Assembly (NCBI RefSeq): GCF_963675165.1
Contig: NC_087380.1
Location: forward strand, 4,021,803-4,085,802
Direction of reading: 5' to 3'
DNA from: Halichondria panicea
Lineage: Eukaryota; Porifera; Demospongiae; Suberitida; Halichondriidae
DNA length: 64,000 bases
Of this stretch, positions 48,012 to 60,299 are shown one piece after another. The notes below the pieces were generated by a model. It searched no databases. It saw only the letters and a program-made list of their open reading frames with translations, and had not been told where the DNA came from. Numbering within the stretch: position 1 is the first letter of the stretch; every line of letters begins with the position of its first letter. Position numbers and translations under genes: made by a program.

Positions 48012-48297
48012 GCAAGAGTATAATAGAGAGAGAGTATCGAACGTAGGCATACTGTGCATTAGATGTATGTGGAGAGTAACGTTCGTGACTTTCTATCTGT
48101 CATGGGCTTGGAATTTGCACACTGACCAATCCAAGTGTGAGTGATGTAATCTACTTACATCACTCACACAAGAGTCACACTTGGGTTGGTCAGTGTATAA
48201 ATTCCAAGCCTATGACACAGGAAGTCACGTTACTCTCCGCATACATTTGATGCACAGTATGCTTATGTTCAATACTTTCTCTTTATTATACTCTTGC
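48012..48297. mobile_element. Palindromic MITE, 286 bp
   Basis: The two halves are near-perfect inverted copies, with ends gcaagagtataata and a centre near 48,155 (agtgatgtaatctacttaca). The same 6 bp, tatgcg, flanks both sides (48,006-48,011 and 48,298-48,303). It has no coding capacity. It lies just after the last visible exon of the orphan-domain gene, presumably in an intron. Confidence 0.85.
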
Positions 48298-49397
48298 TAT
48301 GCGGCACCATATATACATAATTATATACATAATTATTACTACAACCATAGATGAAGGAAGAGAAAGGGATTGAAAACGATGGGCGTGGTTGAATCTAGGT
48401 GCGTTACGGTGATGTAATCGTTATTCAGTGCGATGCGCCGGAGATTGGTGCATAAATATGTATACGATCATTGAGCGGTAGACTGTGCTCGAGATATTAC
48501 CTATTATGCTTTTTATGCTCAAGCTAACAGCTTATTATTCTTTTTAATCAGAAAAGTGATATAATGCAGTGCATGTAGTGATGTTGTTATCATGTATGAC
48601 TTAACTGTCTAGCACAGCAACTCGGGAGAAATAAAACTAAACCAGACTAGAGGCATGCTGAAACATTTGAGAACAGGTAGTGGTACTACAGATATATGCA
48701 CTGTGAATTAGCAAAGTCTCAGAGAAGTATGGCTCCAGGTCCTGCATGCATGGAGTAGGATCCCAGAGTCAGCTAACAGAGACACGGCTAAGCAGCAGGA
48801 GCTACAATTCTAGCTTTCTACTTTAGTGACCCTGTTCCATTGTTCCACAGTACAGCTTTCTACTTCAGTGACCCTGTTCCCGGAGGAGGAATGCCAGTGT
48901 CAAAAGGTCACTAATTAAAACACCACGTGGCCCTATGTTACATGTAAAACTGAGTTTACCCTCGCACCCCTGAGTTTATACACCATCAATAGCTTGATCC
49001 TCTTTATAATCACAACAGAAATCGGTTGAGCTATCGCGCCCCAGAGGAATCAGCTTGAGAGAGGATATCCAGAATTTAATTGTAACCTTTGACCTTTTAT
49101 TGCGTTCTTCAAAACCACAAGATATGGAAATTAGCCTTCCGTGGCTAGGGTATAAATTTTGATGTACTGGCTTGCTGCACTGGATAGACCTAGGCAGGCA
49201 AATAAAGAACAGAAGCGCTAAGCTGCTATATGCAGCAAAGGTCAAGAACCCAGAACAAGTCCTTCATTAAACGTGACCCTATTGACCCTGGCGTTCCCTG
49301 TTCCATCATAGATTGTTCCTACAAGGATCACTTCAGTTGTAAATAACCCATGTACCAAGTTCTGTTCAAGCTACATTTTGCTCGCTGCTTTAACACC
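48298..49397. other. Intergenic with a repeat end
   Basis: No gene. A sequence near 48,350-48,400 (catagatgaaggaagagaaa) resembles the ends of the element at 60,801-61,322. The open frame at 48,976-49,245 has no family resemblance. Confidence 0.4.
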
Positions 49398-49750
49398 GAA
49401 AGCTGCCCCGTTTACACGAGGCCTGTTTCGTTCCGTTTACACGATCCGGGTTGGAATCCTGATTAAACCTAACCGCGTTCGTGTAAACGGCCCTTATCCG
49501 GGTTCTAATCCGGATTAGCCAACCCACCTTTGGAAGTGGTTCAGATTGTGTCAGAAGCGGTTTAGCTGTGAGTAAGCACAAAGGGCTAATTCTGATATGT
49601 TGTACATGTTCATGGGTGTTTCTAGAGTAAGCCTGTAGCTTCCTATCAGCCAATGTTTGCGCAAATGAAATTAGTGGTCATTGTACTATGCCCACTACTC
49701 AAGAAAAATCTGACCGGATTCGGATTCGACGTCGTGTAAACGGGGCTTTA
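49398..49750. mobile_element. MITE with cccgtttacacga ends
   Basis: The left end reads aaagctgccccgtttacacg and the right end is its near reverse complement (tcgtgtaaacggggcttt). Internal copies of gtgtaaacggc and ccgggtt suggest a partly palindromic body. No clear target duplication was found, so the superfamily is open. Confidence 0.7.
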
Positions 49751-50133
49751 GAAGTACTAACTTGTTTTGTTGCATTTTGAGTGGGCAGATCAAAGGAAAC
49801 ACTGTGCCAATATCTGCCATATGGCACAGGTGTTCACCATTTAACCTGTGCCACTAATCTAGATACTGGCATAGTATGGGTTGAAGTTACCTAAAGCGCA
49901 CCCTTCACCCAATAACCTGAAACGGTCCCTTTTATAGTATAACACTGTTAACAGATTCAGTGGTAGGCAGAAAACGTTTTTCATGCGTCTGGTGCATTCC
50001 ACAGCCGACCACAAGTAGTTGCAAACTATTTGTCCTATAAAAGGAGTGATGTGTACACCAAAAGAGGAATGCAACAAGGAATGCAGTTGTTACACAGCTC
50101 TCACTTGTGCGCACATTGGATTATGGGGTGCAC

Positions 50134-50195
50134 TAGCCTCGATTCCAGGCCGCTTGAACAAAGTGCCTTGTTCAAGCGGCCTGGAATCGAGGCTA
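50134..50195. mobile_element. Minimal 62-bp Mutator-type palindrome
   Basis: An almost perfect inverted repeat with arms tagcctcgattccaggccgc, flanked by perfect 9-bp duplications, ggggtgcac (50,125-50,133 and 50,196-50,204). It is essentially two terminal repeats joined together and belongs with the elements at 33,643 and 57,732. The right flank (gcacatgcgcaagcgaggta) is R1 sequence, so it inserted into an R1 copy. Confidence 0.88.
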
Positions 50196-50489
50196 GGGGT
50201 GCACATGCGCAAGCGAGGTATACGGTAGTTGTGTGCGCGTGCGTATGGCAAGCGGTTTGTAACATAAAGAAATGATGGCGTTATGACGTTTGAATGTTAT
50301 AACATGACATACGTGACGTTTTAGCATGACGTACGTGACCTTATAACGTGGCGTACGTAACCTTATAACGTGGCGTACTAGAGACTTTGAACCTTGACCT
50401 TGCCTTCCTTATCACCTTGCCTTTTCATATGCGCATGCGCATAAGCAACCTTGCTGCCTTAGCTTTCATAACAAGCTAGCTAGCTAGAG

Positions 50490-53400
50490 ATGGCTGAGCA
50501 GGATGAATTGTTTGGAGCATGGAGTCAATACTTTATTGATGTCAGCAGATTCCTAGAGAACACAGAACATCAACGTGGAATAGCGAATCGAGAATTTTGT
50601 GACTAGGTTTTGCCAAGACTAGAAGTTTGTCTGAGTACTTGCATGCAACTATCTGATCAAATGCTGCAAGGGGGTTCTGAAGTTGGAGAAGAAGATGAGC
50701 TAGTAATTAATGAGTTTCAATCGAATTTGGCTAATCTACTAGAGTGCCTGAGAAGTGTACACAGACAGTGGGTGCAATATGAAGAGATGTTAGAAACCAG
50801 CAAATTCCAGTATCAAGCTGCTAAAAGAATCTTTGGAAGAGGAAGATCTAAGTTTGAAATTGAAAAGGAACAACTAGTGTACCTATCATCACTAAATTTT
50901 AGCTGGTCCAGGACTGAAATTGCGGCCCTGCTTGGTGTGTCTTGTATATGACCATATAATTATAGGTAAGTTTTTGACTGATAAACATAAGTAATCTTGT
51001 GTATACAGAAGACGAGTTGAGTTTGAATTGCTGGATGACTCTGCAACAACTTTATCAGATGATGAGCTCAACAGGATTGTGAAGGAAATCCATTCAGAAT
51101 CCCCGACGTTAGGAGTCATTATGGTATGTGGAAGGCTGATAAGAATGGGATATAGTGTGTCAAGGGATAGAGTCCGATGTTCTCTAAGGTCATCTGACCC
51201 ATTAAGTGCAGCTTCAAGATTGATGGGTGGTCTTAGTCGACGACAGCCTTACTCAGTTGCTGGCCCAAACCTCTGACATATTGGTGGGTATAATTATTAT
51301 TTGTACAAGTTTTTGTAAATGCATATTGATAACTGGAACCATACATGTAGATATAATTATAGGAAAGAGGGATTGATATTGTCCCCTGCAATAACTTTAA
51401 GGCTTTACAGGCCTTCTTTAAGTTCCCAAAAGCTTGATTTCCGTGCCCCACGTATCGTGTGGAAATAATCAAAAAATATTCTTGATTGCTGGAAAATAGC
51501 TAAAGGTATCCATGTAAAGCAACCCTCCAAATATGCGACACCCTTTATAATATGCACGTGTTATTTAGTCAACAGGATGTCATTTACAGGACTTTGAAGT
51601 AGAGAGTGGAAATAAGGGGGGGTCTAAAAGTCACCATTATTTCAACACCCTGTTTAATAATTAATAACATCGCCGGCCATGCAGAGACATGACTGGTGTT
51701 CATTCGAAGGTCTATATGGTGAATTCTAGTGGGTTTTGAGATTGCCTTTGCATATACTCAGTCATACAACTATAGTACCTGAATGCAGATGTTTAGGGGG
51801 GGAGGGGGAGGAAGTCCATTCATGGATCTTATTTTCATAGTTTCTGCTTGCACTGCAGGTAAAGGTAGTCAAGGTCGCTGGGTAAAATATTCGTGGTCCG
51901 GCTATATACTGTAGCAACTGCTGTGTTGACAATATTTGTGTATGTCACGTTCTAAATAGAGGTCAAACTATAGCCTCTAGAGAAACAATGATCAAATATG
52001 CAACGCCAAGACTTCAACATAATTTTTCAACCTCCAAAATTAGGCTTTAAAAGTGTCACCTTAGATCGAATAAATACGGTATCATCCTTTTGATATTCGT
52101 CAAAATATTAATTATGCTTGATCAGAGGCCGCTCTTGTATAAAGCCCACACTCAAATAGTAGCCTCTAAAATTAATCCCCATCTTCAGTGCGATAAAAGC
52201 TGCTCTCAAATAGTAGCCTCAATAAACTTTAACTGTAACACCTCTGAGTCATATTGATACTGCAGTGGTATCTACAGTAGCAGCTTGTTAGTGCAGACTT
52301 TCACATGGCAGACTTTGAGTTTGTGCAGGTGAAAAGAACTTACCTGCTAAACCACTTCCTGTTTGCCTTCAGAAAGGAACTGGTATGCTACTTATCAAAG
52401 AGTTGTCCCAGCGTAGAACTAACCACAAATTACATAATGCGTGGATGGATGCCAAACATTTGGTCACGATAAGCAGCCATAGATGTGTTTGTAATTGAGT
52501 CTGCATGGTAACATTAATAAATAAGCGCGAGTATTAATTTGTGACTTGTGCATTCTTATCAAAGAAGAGTTATTCCGTGCGTGAGATTCTTTACGCACGG
52601 TTAAAAGTAGCCCTTTCTAAAGGCAAAAAAGGAAGCGGTCTCATTTTACTGGAGCGTTAGTAGACGTAATGAACACCTTTCTGGTCTCTCGAATTCTAAT
52701 TGCTAGCAAAATATCGTATATAGCTGCAGCCTCTGATCAAGTAGTACGAGGAACAAGCAGCAATGGCAAGGCTTCTAATTGGCCCTTGCCTGTGTTTGTT
52801 ATGAGTGTTCTTAATCCCTTATACGAGTAACCTAATCGTTTATGATGCCGTTCTCAGCAATTTTAATAATATTTTTAGCCGCAGCTGTTGTTTGAACCCT
52901 GTGCAATTACTGATCCGTATGTGGTACGCTTTTAATTACCCCGGGCGGCCCCGTAAACCCAAACCAGTTAGACCATTATTATGCCTCGGTGCGCATGCGC
53001 AAGCGAGGTATACGTTTGTGTGTCTATGTGTGTGTAGACTGCAATCAAGTGCAAGTAAGAGTTTCTATAGGCTTCTATAGTCATGTTTACTTGGATTTTA
53101 ATTCGTGGATTTGCAAAATAATGTTTCGTTCTCGAGTTACGCCTAGTTTTGCTTACTTGGAATGCCATTGCAGTCTTTTCAGAAGCCGGGCACGTAGCCA
53201 AACTTATTTACCGACGAGTGTTGCTACTCTACTTAGTAGTTAGCTCTGCACTAGAATGCTAGCTATTGGTAGCTGCATTACAAGAGTGAGAAGAGAGCTG
53301 CAAGGCTCTGCTGATGCATCCATTAATTTTAGACATGAACTTTTGGCATCGATTGTTTTATTGTTTTATCGATTGTTTTATTGTTTAACAATAATCATGG

Positions 53401-54352
53401 TCAATCATTACCCACTCTAAGTTTGCATGCAGCAAAATCAAAAATGTTCATCATGTGTATAAAAGCTATTAGTAGCTTTATGTTATGTAGCTTTGGCATC
53501 TCCATCGAGGCATCAGCACCTGCGGTGCTTTCATTATAGTATTGACTAATTTCATCACATTAAAATTAATTATGGTTGAATTATCTTGTTTCAGATTCAC
53601 ATCATAAGCTTATTAGATGGAGAATCGTCACTCATGGCTGCATTGACGGCTACAGTAGGCTGGTGACTTTCTTGAAGTGTTGTGGCAATAATAAATCGTC
53701 AACCGTGTACGAATTATTTTTGTGTGCAGTTCAAAAGCATCAGCTGCCATCTCGTATATAAGAATGGACCAAGGTGGGGAAAATGTATTGGTCGCACGTC
53801 ATATGTTAGAAAAAAGAGGAGGAGTGTGATTGTAGGAGCCTCGGTCCATAATCAACGCATAGAGCGACTATATGGAGGGACATGCACCGCTGTGTGACTA
53901 TTCTCTTTTACAAGCTGTTTTACTTTATGGAACAAGTGGATCTATTAGACTGTTTGAATGAGACGCATCTGTATTCCCTTCATTATGTGTTCATTCCACG
54001 TATTAATCAGGCACTTGCACTGTTCATTGATGGATGGAACCATCACTCAATCCGAACTGCACACCATAAGTCTCCACACCAGTTGTTTACAACAGGGGCA
54101 CTACTTTTGCAGCACTCTGGACTCGCAGCTTTGGACTTTTTTGAGAATGTGAAGGAAGAATATGGAATTGATATGGAAGGCCCCATCCCGTCTCAGGGAC
54201 GTTCTATAGTTGTGCCTGAGGTGCCAATAAGGCTAAGTTCAGAGAATTTTGCTCTCCTACAGCAAGCTGTTAATCCGTTAGCACCTTCTGATGAGTTTGG
54301 TATTGATTTGTATGAACAAGTTTTGCAGTTTATGTCAACGATTACGGTATAA
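50490..54352 (+). pseudogene. Metazoan integrase-core protein, decayed
   Basis: Exon 1 starts at 50,490 (MAEQDELFGAWSQYF), and a TAG at 50,604 breaks it after 38 codons. The frame continues to WSRTEIAALLGVS. Exon 2 (51,009-51,283) reads DELNRIVKEIHSESPTLGVI, DPLSAASRLMGG and YSVAGPNL, where TGA at 51,274-51,276 replaces the expected Trp before HI. A 2.3 kb intron follows. Exon 3 (from 53,595) completes HIDSHHKLIRW and reads IDGYSRLVTFLKC, then (shifted) DQGGENVLVARHMLEKRGG, SVHNQRIERL and an intact tail from 53,882 (VFIPRINQALALFIDGWNHH). The D, D and E positions of an rve-type DDE integrase are recognisable (HID, DQGGEN, RIERL). At least four frameshifts and two nonsense codons make it a pseudogene. 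The family is widespread in cnidarians, sponges and fish and its role is unknown. Confidence 0.85.
52980..53535 (+). repeat. R1 repeat, long copy in integrase intron
   Basis: It starts tatgcctcggtgcgcatgcg and ends with the hairpin agcacctgcggtgct plus ttcatt. It sits 60 bp before the exon 3 acceptor at 53,595 and makes up a quarter of the 2.3 kb intron. Confidence 0.75.
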
Positions 54353-56391
54353 AACATCACCATGATGACTCTCATAATTTGATGTTATCCTTACATAATT
54401 ATTATTTTGATGCATGCCATTGTGATGCTCAGTAAACAAAGCTCATAATTATCAACATGAAAAATGATTAATGAGAGTATGCATGCAGTACATAGCATAA
54501 GCCAAAACAATACTACCTATATAATGAAATGGAGTTATTGTTAGAATTGACGATAATCATATAATTATTATGAACATCCATGAAGGTGATTGATTGAAAT
54601 GAAGGATGACACTGAGAGTAAGCTAGCTACACAGCAAAAACACACATGTTATATGGGATGCATCATCGTATTTTAGTGTTAAAATGACAGATATTTATGT
54701 CATTTCTACATTAAAATAATTTCAAATGATGCATTTTATTTGAGATGTTTTATGTTATTATAACATAATTATCTGTTTTTACTGTGTATATAGCCAAAAC
54801 AATTATGACGTGATCAGCACAAATAATTAAACTTAAGAAGTTCAAGGTCCGTTCAGGGAATAGTAACATAATGACAATGACGATACTTAATTAAGAAGTT
54901 CATGGTCCATTCAGAAAGAAGTTACAAACAGTTCATTACCCAACAAAGGTCATTGTCGTTGAGGATTGCCATCCACTTTCCGTGAAATTCGCTATAATTG
55001 GCATACGAGATTGGTAGCTTTAGCAAAGCATCACATGTGTTGTGCGCACAAGGCCTCCTGGCCCACTCAGACGATTGAATTGTACGATGATACTGCTGAC
55101 AGACAATACACTGCTCCCATGCAGTTGTGAAGTGAAGGAATCGCTGAAGCAGATTAGTCAACATAATTTATTGCCAATCAATATCTACAAGATAGCCACC
55201 AACACGTTTCTCAGCAGGATTCACCAACACGGGCAGTTTGATAATGCCTAAAACTTTCTTTGGTGAGACCGTATAAGCATCCTATAAATGGAGCACATGC
55301 ATGCACACCTTCAACAGATTGCACTGATAATAGGCACTTTTATAACATTTATGAGCTAGAATAATAGGGAGGTTTTGAAATACAGGTCAATATACGAGTC
55401 ATAATTATAGTATAAACATATTTTGTAGGCCCGGAAGTACTGCATGGTCAATATACGAGTCATGATTATAGTATAAACATATTTAGGCCCGAAGTGCTGC
55501 ATGGTGGGTAATTATCTCCTATATATTGTAGAATTAATAGATAGAGGTCATATGCATAAATTATGGCCATTATTAGTTTGTGTTACTTGTGCAACGACAT
55601 GGGGCCTATATGCCGTGTTTTGGAGGCAATTAATATAGGCTGTTAACTTGAGCATAAAAGAATAGCTAGCATGCATATAAATATATATACTATAAGTACA
55701 GTTCAATATACATGTACCAAAAATGAATTTTTTACGAGCATCGTATATATAGTAGGTATATACATAAACTTCGCAGGATGACTGTTTAATAGAAAGGTTT
55801 TCGCAGATTTAATTTTCGCGGAATAGCGCAGCCTTTCTGCAGCATACATGCATGCATGCGTTAATCTTGCATATAAATGTTCACGGTACATGCTTATATA
55901 TAATCAGCGAATTTAATCAGTTTATTAAATAATCAATTTTCAACAATAACGCAAAACCTATAGTACTGGTAAGTGTACCCGATATCCTTGCATACTGCAT
56001 GCTAGACGGGGAAAATATCTTTCAATGAAGTAAAACATGTAGTAATATCATGCATGTTACAACAATAATAACAATTAACACACCACCAGGGATAGGTGTA
56101 CAAGTGTATAAATTATTACAAGTATATAGTGTAAAGATAAAAATTAATAGTTTAGTATTTGTGAGGAATAGTAAGTCCAACTTATAGTCAATGGCAGCAG
56201 ATAGAGTTAATGATCATTGATGTTTCTTCCTGCGTGTTAAATGAGATGCGGCCAATACAATCGTGTATAGATTAGACTCATGCATAAAAAAACTGTTTTG
56301 CATGCAATGTATGCGTGTGCATGTTCAAGACATGGCAAGGTACATTCCAGATTTAATCTACATCTGAATTGTCGTAGCTTTATATTATAGC
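54353..56391. other. Intergenic with small repeats
   Basis: No gene supported. A possible 160-bp MITE lies at 54,631-54,790 (acacagcaaaaaca and tgtttttactgtgt). A direct repeat of about 60 bp occurs twice at 55,384-55,503 (ggtcaatatacgagtcat). Both strands at 54,922-55,251 have overlapping frames without resemblance to any family. Confidence 0.5.
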
Positions 56392-57650
56392 TAGCCTCGA
56401 TCCCAGGCCGAGTTTTCGCTTTTATAACGTTTAGGTGAACAACTATAGGCCTGCACTAGTTGTCTGCGCATGCATGCGCCCAGTCATTCAAGTAGACTAA
56501 AAATTAGACTAATGGATATTTTTGTTCACATTTATATTCGTGTACTATCGTACTAGCAGTTATCCCGTTTATCATTAATCGATTGGAATGGCTCTTAATT
56601 ATTTAGAAAACACTATTCTGGAGTTAAGACAGAAGAACAAGTGAAGAGGCTATAAATCTTGACAATTAAAGCTCGTCAAGGTCAGATTTGTTGTGTGGTT
56701 CTATCATATCAAGTCATTTTTGTTTGGAAAGATCTAGATCCATCATCATTGGTATAATTATCTTATGGTGGATGAAGTGAAGAGTGCATGTGAGCTAGAG
56801 GACTTGGTGGTGCCATCATCAGAGGGATTGACAATGACCTGTTTAATACGACACATTTAATTTACATCGCATGTACACATATATTATTATAGAATGTCTA
56901 TACTTCTCTGCACAAGAGCAATGGTGATATCCAGCTATCCCAACAGTGCTCCTCTTTTCTACTAAGGGAGGAGACTGGACAGTGTGAGGTAAGGTTGAAA
57001 CCCTCTTTTTGTCTTTGGTAATCTTTCCTATACTCACAGGACTGGAGTGTATATGTATTCCTGTTCATTCGAGTGTTGTTTCTGGCAGCTCAGAGCCATG
57101 AAGAGAATCTACCTTTCTCAAACATAAATTATGAGTTACAAATAGAGGTCTAGAATATCAGAGAGGTCCAGCAGCCTGCTAAACCTTCATAATTTGAGGC
57201 ATTCAATCATCATCCATGAAGTTACATGCCCTAGCTGCATGGGTCACTATAATCATGCTGCAGCACAACTGGCAACTCTCCTTGTGAAGCAGCTCCCTAT
57301 AATGTGTATACTATACGTACCATACGGGTGGAAAATTTTCAATATTTAGAACATTTTGCGGGTAGTAGGGTGTTGTGGCACCTATCTTGCATGCGCATAT
57401 GAAGCCTTCCACGGGTTCTAATTTTCGTGTTCTGCATGCAGCCACCCACAAAAAACGCGAAATTAAAAAACACCTCGAAATTTTCCACCGGCATACGGTA
57501 TCTGTGAATTTTCTATACAATGTATTATTGGTTAATTAGCTGACACAAATACAATGAAAATGTTAAGCATGCGCTGACAACTATATAGGACCAGGCCTAT
57601 AGTTGTTCGCCTAACCGTTATAGTGAAAACCCGGCCTGGGATCAAGGCTA
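56392..57650. mobile_element. Mutator-type element, second long copy
   Basis: It has the same inverted ends as the element at 33,643 (tagcctcgatcccaggccga). The interior is in opposite orientation relative to that copy. On the plus strand it carries exon-like frames: VDEVKSACELEDLVVPSSE (about 56,767), then HKSNGDIQLSQQCSSFLLRE ending at a GTAAGG donor (about 56,992), then an ACTCACAG acceptor and DWSVYVFLFIRVLFLAAQ. I do not recognise the source gene. Flanking 9-mers do not match well here. A second MITE is nested inside. Confidence 0.75.
57318..57500. mobile_element. MITE nested in the Mutator-type element
   Basis: The ends ccatacgggtggaaaatttt and, inverted, aaattttccaccggcatacg enclose about 180 bp that is absent at the matching place in the 33.6-34.7 kb copy. 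It therefore inserted after the two copies separated. Confidence 0.65.
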
Positions 57651-57731
57651 AGCTTTAGCTAGCTATATATAGTTAATTCTGAGACACCAGTGACAAATTA
57701 AATCTTATTTCAGAAAACACATGCATGGCAT

Positions 57732-57790
57732 TAGCCTCGATCCCAGGCCGAGTTTTCACTTTTATAACAGTTAGGCGAACAACGAGGCTA
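57732..57790. mobile_element. 59-bp Mutator-type remnant
   Basis: It holds one terminal repeat fused to the last bases of the other (tagcctcgatcccaggccga ... aacgaggcta). Perfect 9-bp duplications, gcatggcat, lie at 57,723-57,731 and 57,791-57,799. The intact flanks show the internal loss happened before or during insertion. Confidence 0.88.
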
Positions 57791-57799
57791 GCATGGCAT

Positions 57800-58503
57800 A
57801 AACACAAAAAATCACGTGAGGATAAAATATACATAATAATAATTTATAAGTAAATAGGTTCAACGAGTTTAGAGTTCAGTTACTATACAGTTTATTATTC
57901 CAGAGTGAACATTAATTTTATGAGCTAAAAATATAGCATAACATTGCAGTCTTACCAGGATTTCTATATAGCTTTAGTAGTTGCCGATAATTATTATCCT
58001 TGTGTATATATATAATTGCATTAAACGACAGATTATCGTCTTGTTGGTAGTGTCCTATACACCAATTTCAACAGTATCATAATATCTGACAAACCACTTT
58101 AAAGAAACTCAGGTACTCAGATTTGCTTTGCTTTCTTTCTCTATCTTTATTACCTGGAATTCTTAAGAACCGTTAGTTCTAACACTTCCATTCATATTGA
58201 ATACATTAAAAAGGAGTGAAGGCTATTGAGGGTGCATATATGCATGGTATTGTAGCAGCTATAAGGTGAATCAACAAATCTTAGACCTGGTATGCATAAT
58301 TGCTGATGGATCAGTGGACCAAAGTGGCCAACTTCAATTTAGAATCTGGTGCGTATATATTTCATTTTTTTATTTTTTTATTTTTATAATAATTCTGCAA
58401 AATGCATGGATACACTAGTAGCATATTATGCTAACCTAATGTGTGCCCTGTATATATTACCTACAATAGCGAGTACAAATTAAAAATAAAGACTAATATT
58501 ATA
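57800..58503. other. Spacer before LINE, with one arm of a direct repeat
   Basis: No gene. At about 58,313-58,356 it contains gtggaccaaagtggccaact, which recurs at about 60,331 on the other side of the LINE. Confidence 0.5.
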
Positions 58504-60299
58504 CTAATGCAAGTGACAGAGTACATTTCTCTTAAATGACAAAATCGATGTACTTTCCTGCAGCTCCAGTGGTAATTCATTCCATACAGATATTGCTTTT
58601 GGGAAAAAAGAGTTCGCATATGCATTTGTTCTGCAAATTGGTCTTTCAAACTGTATATTTTTTGTGCTTCTTAAATTGAGAGGGCATACTCTTCTTTCCA
58701 GTGGTGGATCAGGGAATTTAAAGTTACCATTTATTACCTGGTAAAGGTATGATAGTTTCAGGTACAATCTTCTTGTGGAAAGGGACGGTAGGTCCACAGT
58801 ATATAATAGGGAGTCGTAGTCCCTATTCCAAAGTTTTGTGCAGATTTTAAGGGCAAACTTTTGTACTTTTTCTATTTTGTGAGAATTTGTTTTTTGGTGT
58901 GGATCCCAAACAGGGGCAGCATATTCCAGTTTTGATCTCACAAGTGAGATGTAGAGTTGTCTTAAACATTCTAGTGACGAGTGGCCATAGAACTGTCGGT
59001 AAAATATTACTTAATATTAAAAAAAAAAATTAAAAATATTAATTAATTATACCAACTTGCTTGCAGGCATTTCTGCACATTCCTTCTACATGTATGTGTT
59101 TTGACCATGAGAGGTCGTGAGAGATCCACACGCCAAGGTACTTGTAGTGGTCAACTTTAAGTAGGGGACGTCCACTGATATTGAGACACATGTTGGGAAG
59201 TGGTGGGCTGAATTTTCTTGATATAGTCATGTATTTACACTTGCTTTGGATTTCTTTCAGACCATGCTTGGAGTTGATCAATATCTCCTTGCAATTTTAG
59301 ATAATCTTCAGGAGATTGAATAGGATGGTAAAGAAGAAGATCATCAGCATAGAGCAAGAGACTTCCTTCATTTTGATGTAGATCGATGTCATTTATATAG
59401 ATTAGGAAAAGAAGAGGTCCCAGCACTGAACCCTGGGGAACTCCTGACACAACCTCCGAGATATTTGATGACTTTCCATTTATTATGACATATTGTGCAT
59501 GATCTATTCCTGAGGTAGCTTGCTACCCAAGATACCAGATGAGGATCTAGGTTCAGATTGGTTAGCTTACTCATCAATATCGAGTGAGGAACCTTGTCAA
59601 ATGCTTTTTTGAAATCAAAAAAGACTGCACATACACTCTGACCATCTTCAAGCAGTTTGTGCCAATTGTGCACTGCCGTAAGCAGCGCACCTGTGGTGGA
59701 TTTTCCTTTAGTGAAACCCCATTGTTTATTCGAGAGGAAAGATATATCTTTTAGATGTTCTAAGATTTTACTATACATATGTTTTTCCAGGAGCTTTACA
59801 AGGATGGAGAGTAGCGATATTGGGCGATAGTTTAAGGGATCAGACTTGTCGTTTGATTTGGGTATTGGAGTGACATGAGCCAATTTCCAGTCGTATGGCA
59901 GTTCACAGTTTTTTATCGATATATTGTTATACTTGGGGTGATCGTTTCAGCAGTAGCCTTCAGCATTTTGGCGGAGATTCCGTCAGGACCATTTGCTTTT
60001 GTGGTGTCTAGATTTGATAACAGGTTGAATACTTCATCTTCTGTGCAGCGTAAGTTCTCAGGTAAGTCTCTTGTTGGTTGTTTAAAGGAATCTGGGTCAA
60101 GAGGAGGAAGTGAATGGTTGAAATTGGCATAAAACTGTTTGTTAAGGACCTGGGCCTTTTCTTCATCGTGTTCGATTTTGCAGCCATTTACTACAAGACA
60201 TGGGATAGAGCTATCTGATTTTCTCAGGTATTTCAGAGCTGTCCAAAATTTTTTTGACTGAGGCTTGAGGGTGTATATGAAATTAGGTTCTGCTGCCAT
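58504..60299 (-). mobile_element. LINE reverse transcriptase, 5' truncated (CR1/Jockey-like)
   Basis: The minus strand encodes in order DTTKANGPDGISAKML, VTPIPKSNDKSDPLNYRPIS, CAVFFDFKKAFDKVPHSIL, SGVPQGSVLGPLLFLIYIND, LLLYADDLLLYHPI (RT active site YADD), VDHYKYLGVWISHDLSW and a C-terminal region beginning RSKLEYAAPVWDPHQ. The pieces are split by at least three frameshifts. The order and motifs are those of a CR1/Jockey-type ORF2. The endonuclease is missing. The copy is younger-looking than the LINE at 35-38 kb, because its frames are long. Direct repeats (gtggaccaaagtggccaa) lie on both sides. Confidence 0.9.

Noticed and set aside
48976..49653. Minus-strand frames of 87-89 aa
   Set aside because: One has no family resemblance. 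The other lies in the inverted ends of the MITE at 49,398.
54922..55251. Overlapping frames with Cys pairs (CIVCQQYH)
   Set aside because: Too short, present on both strands and without recognisable domain order.
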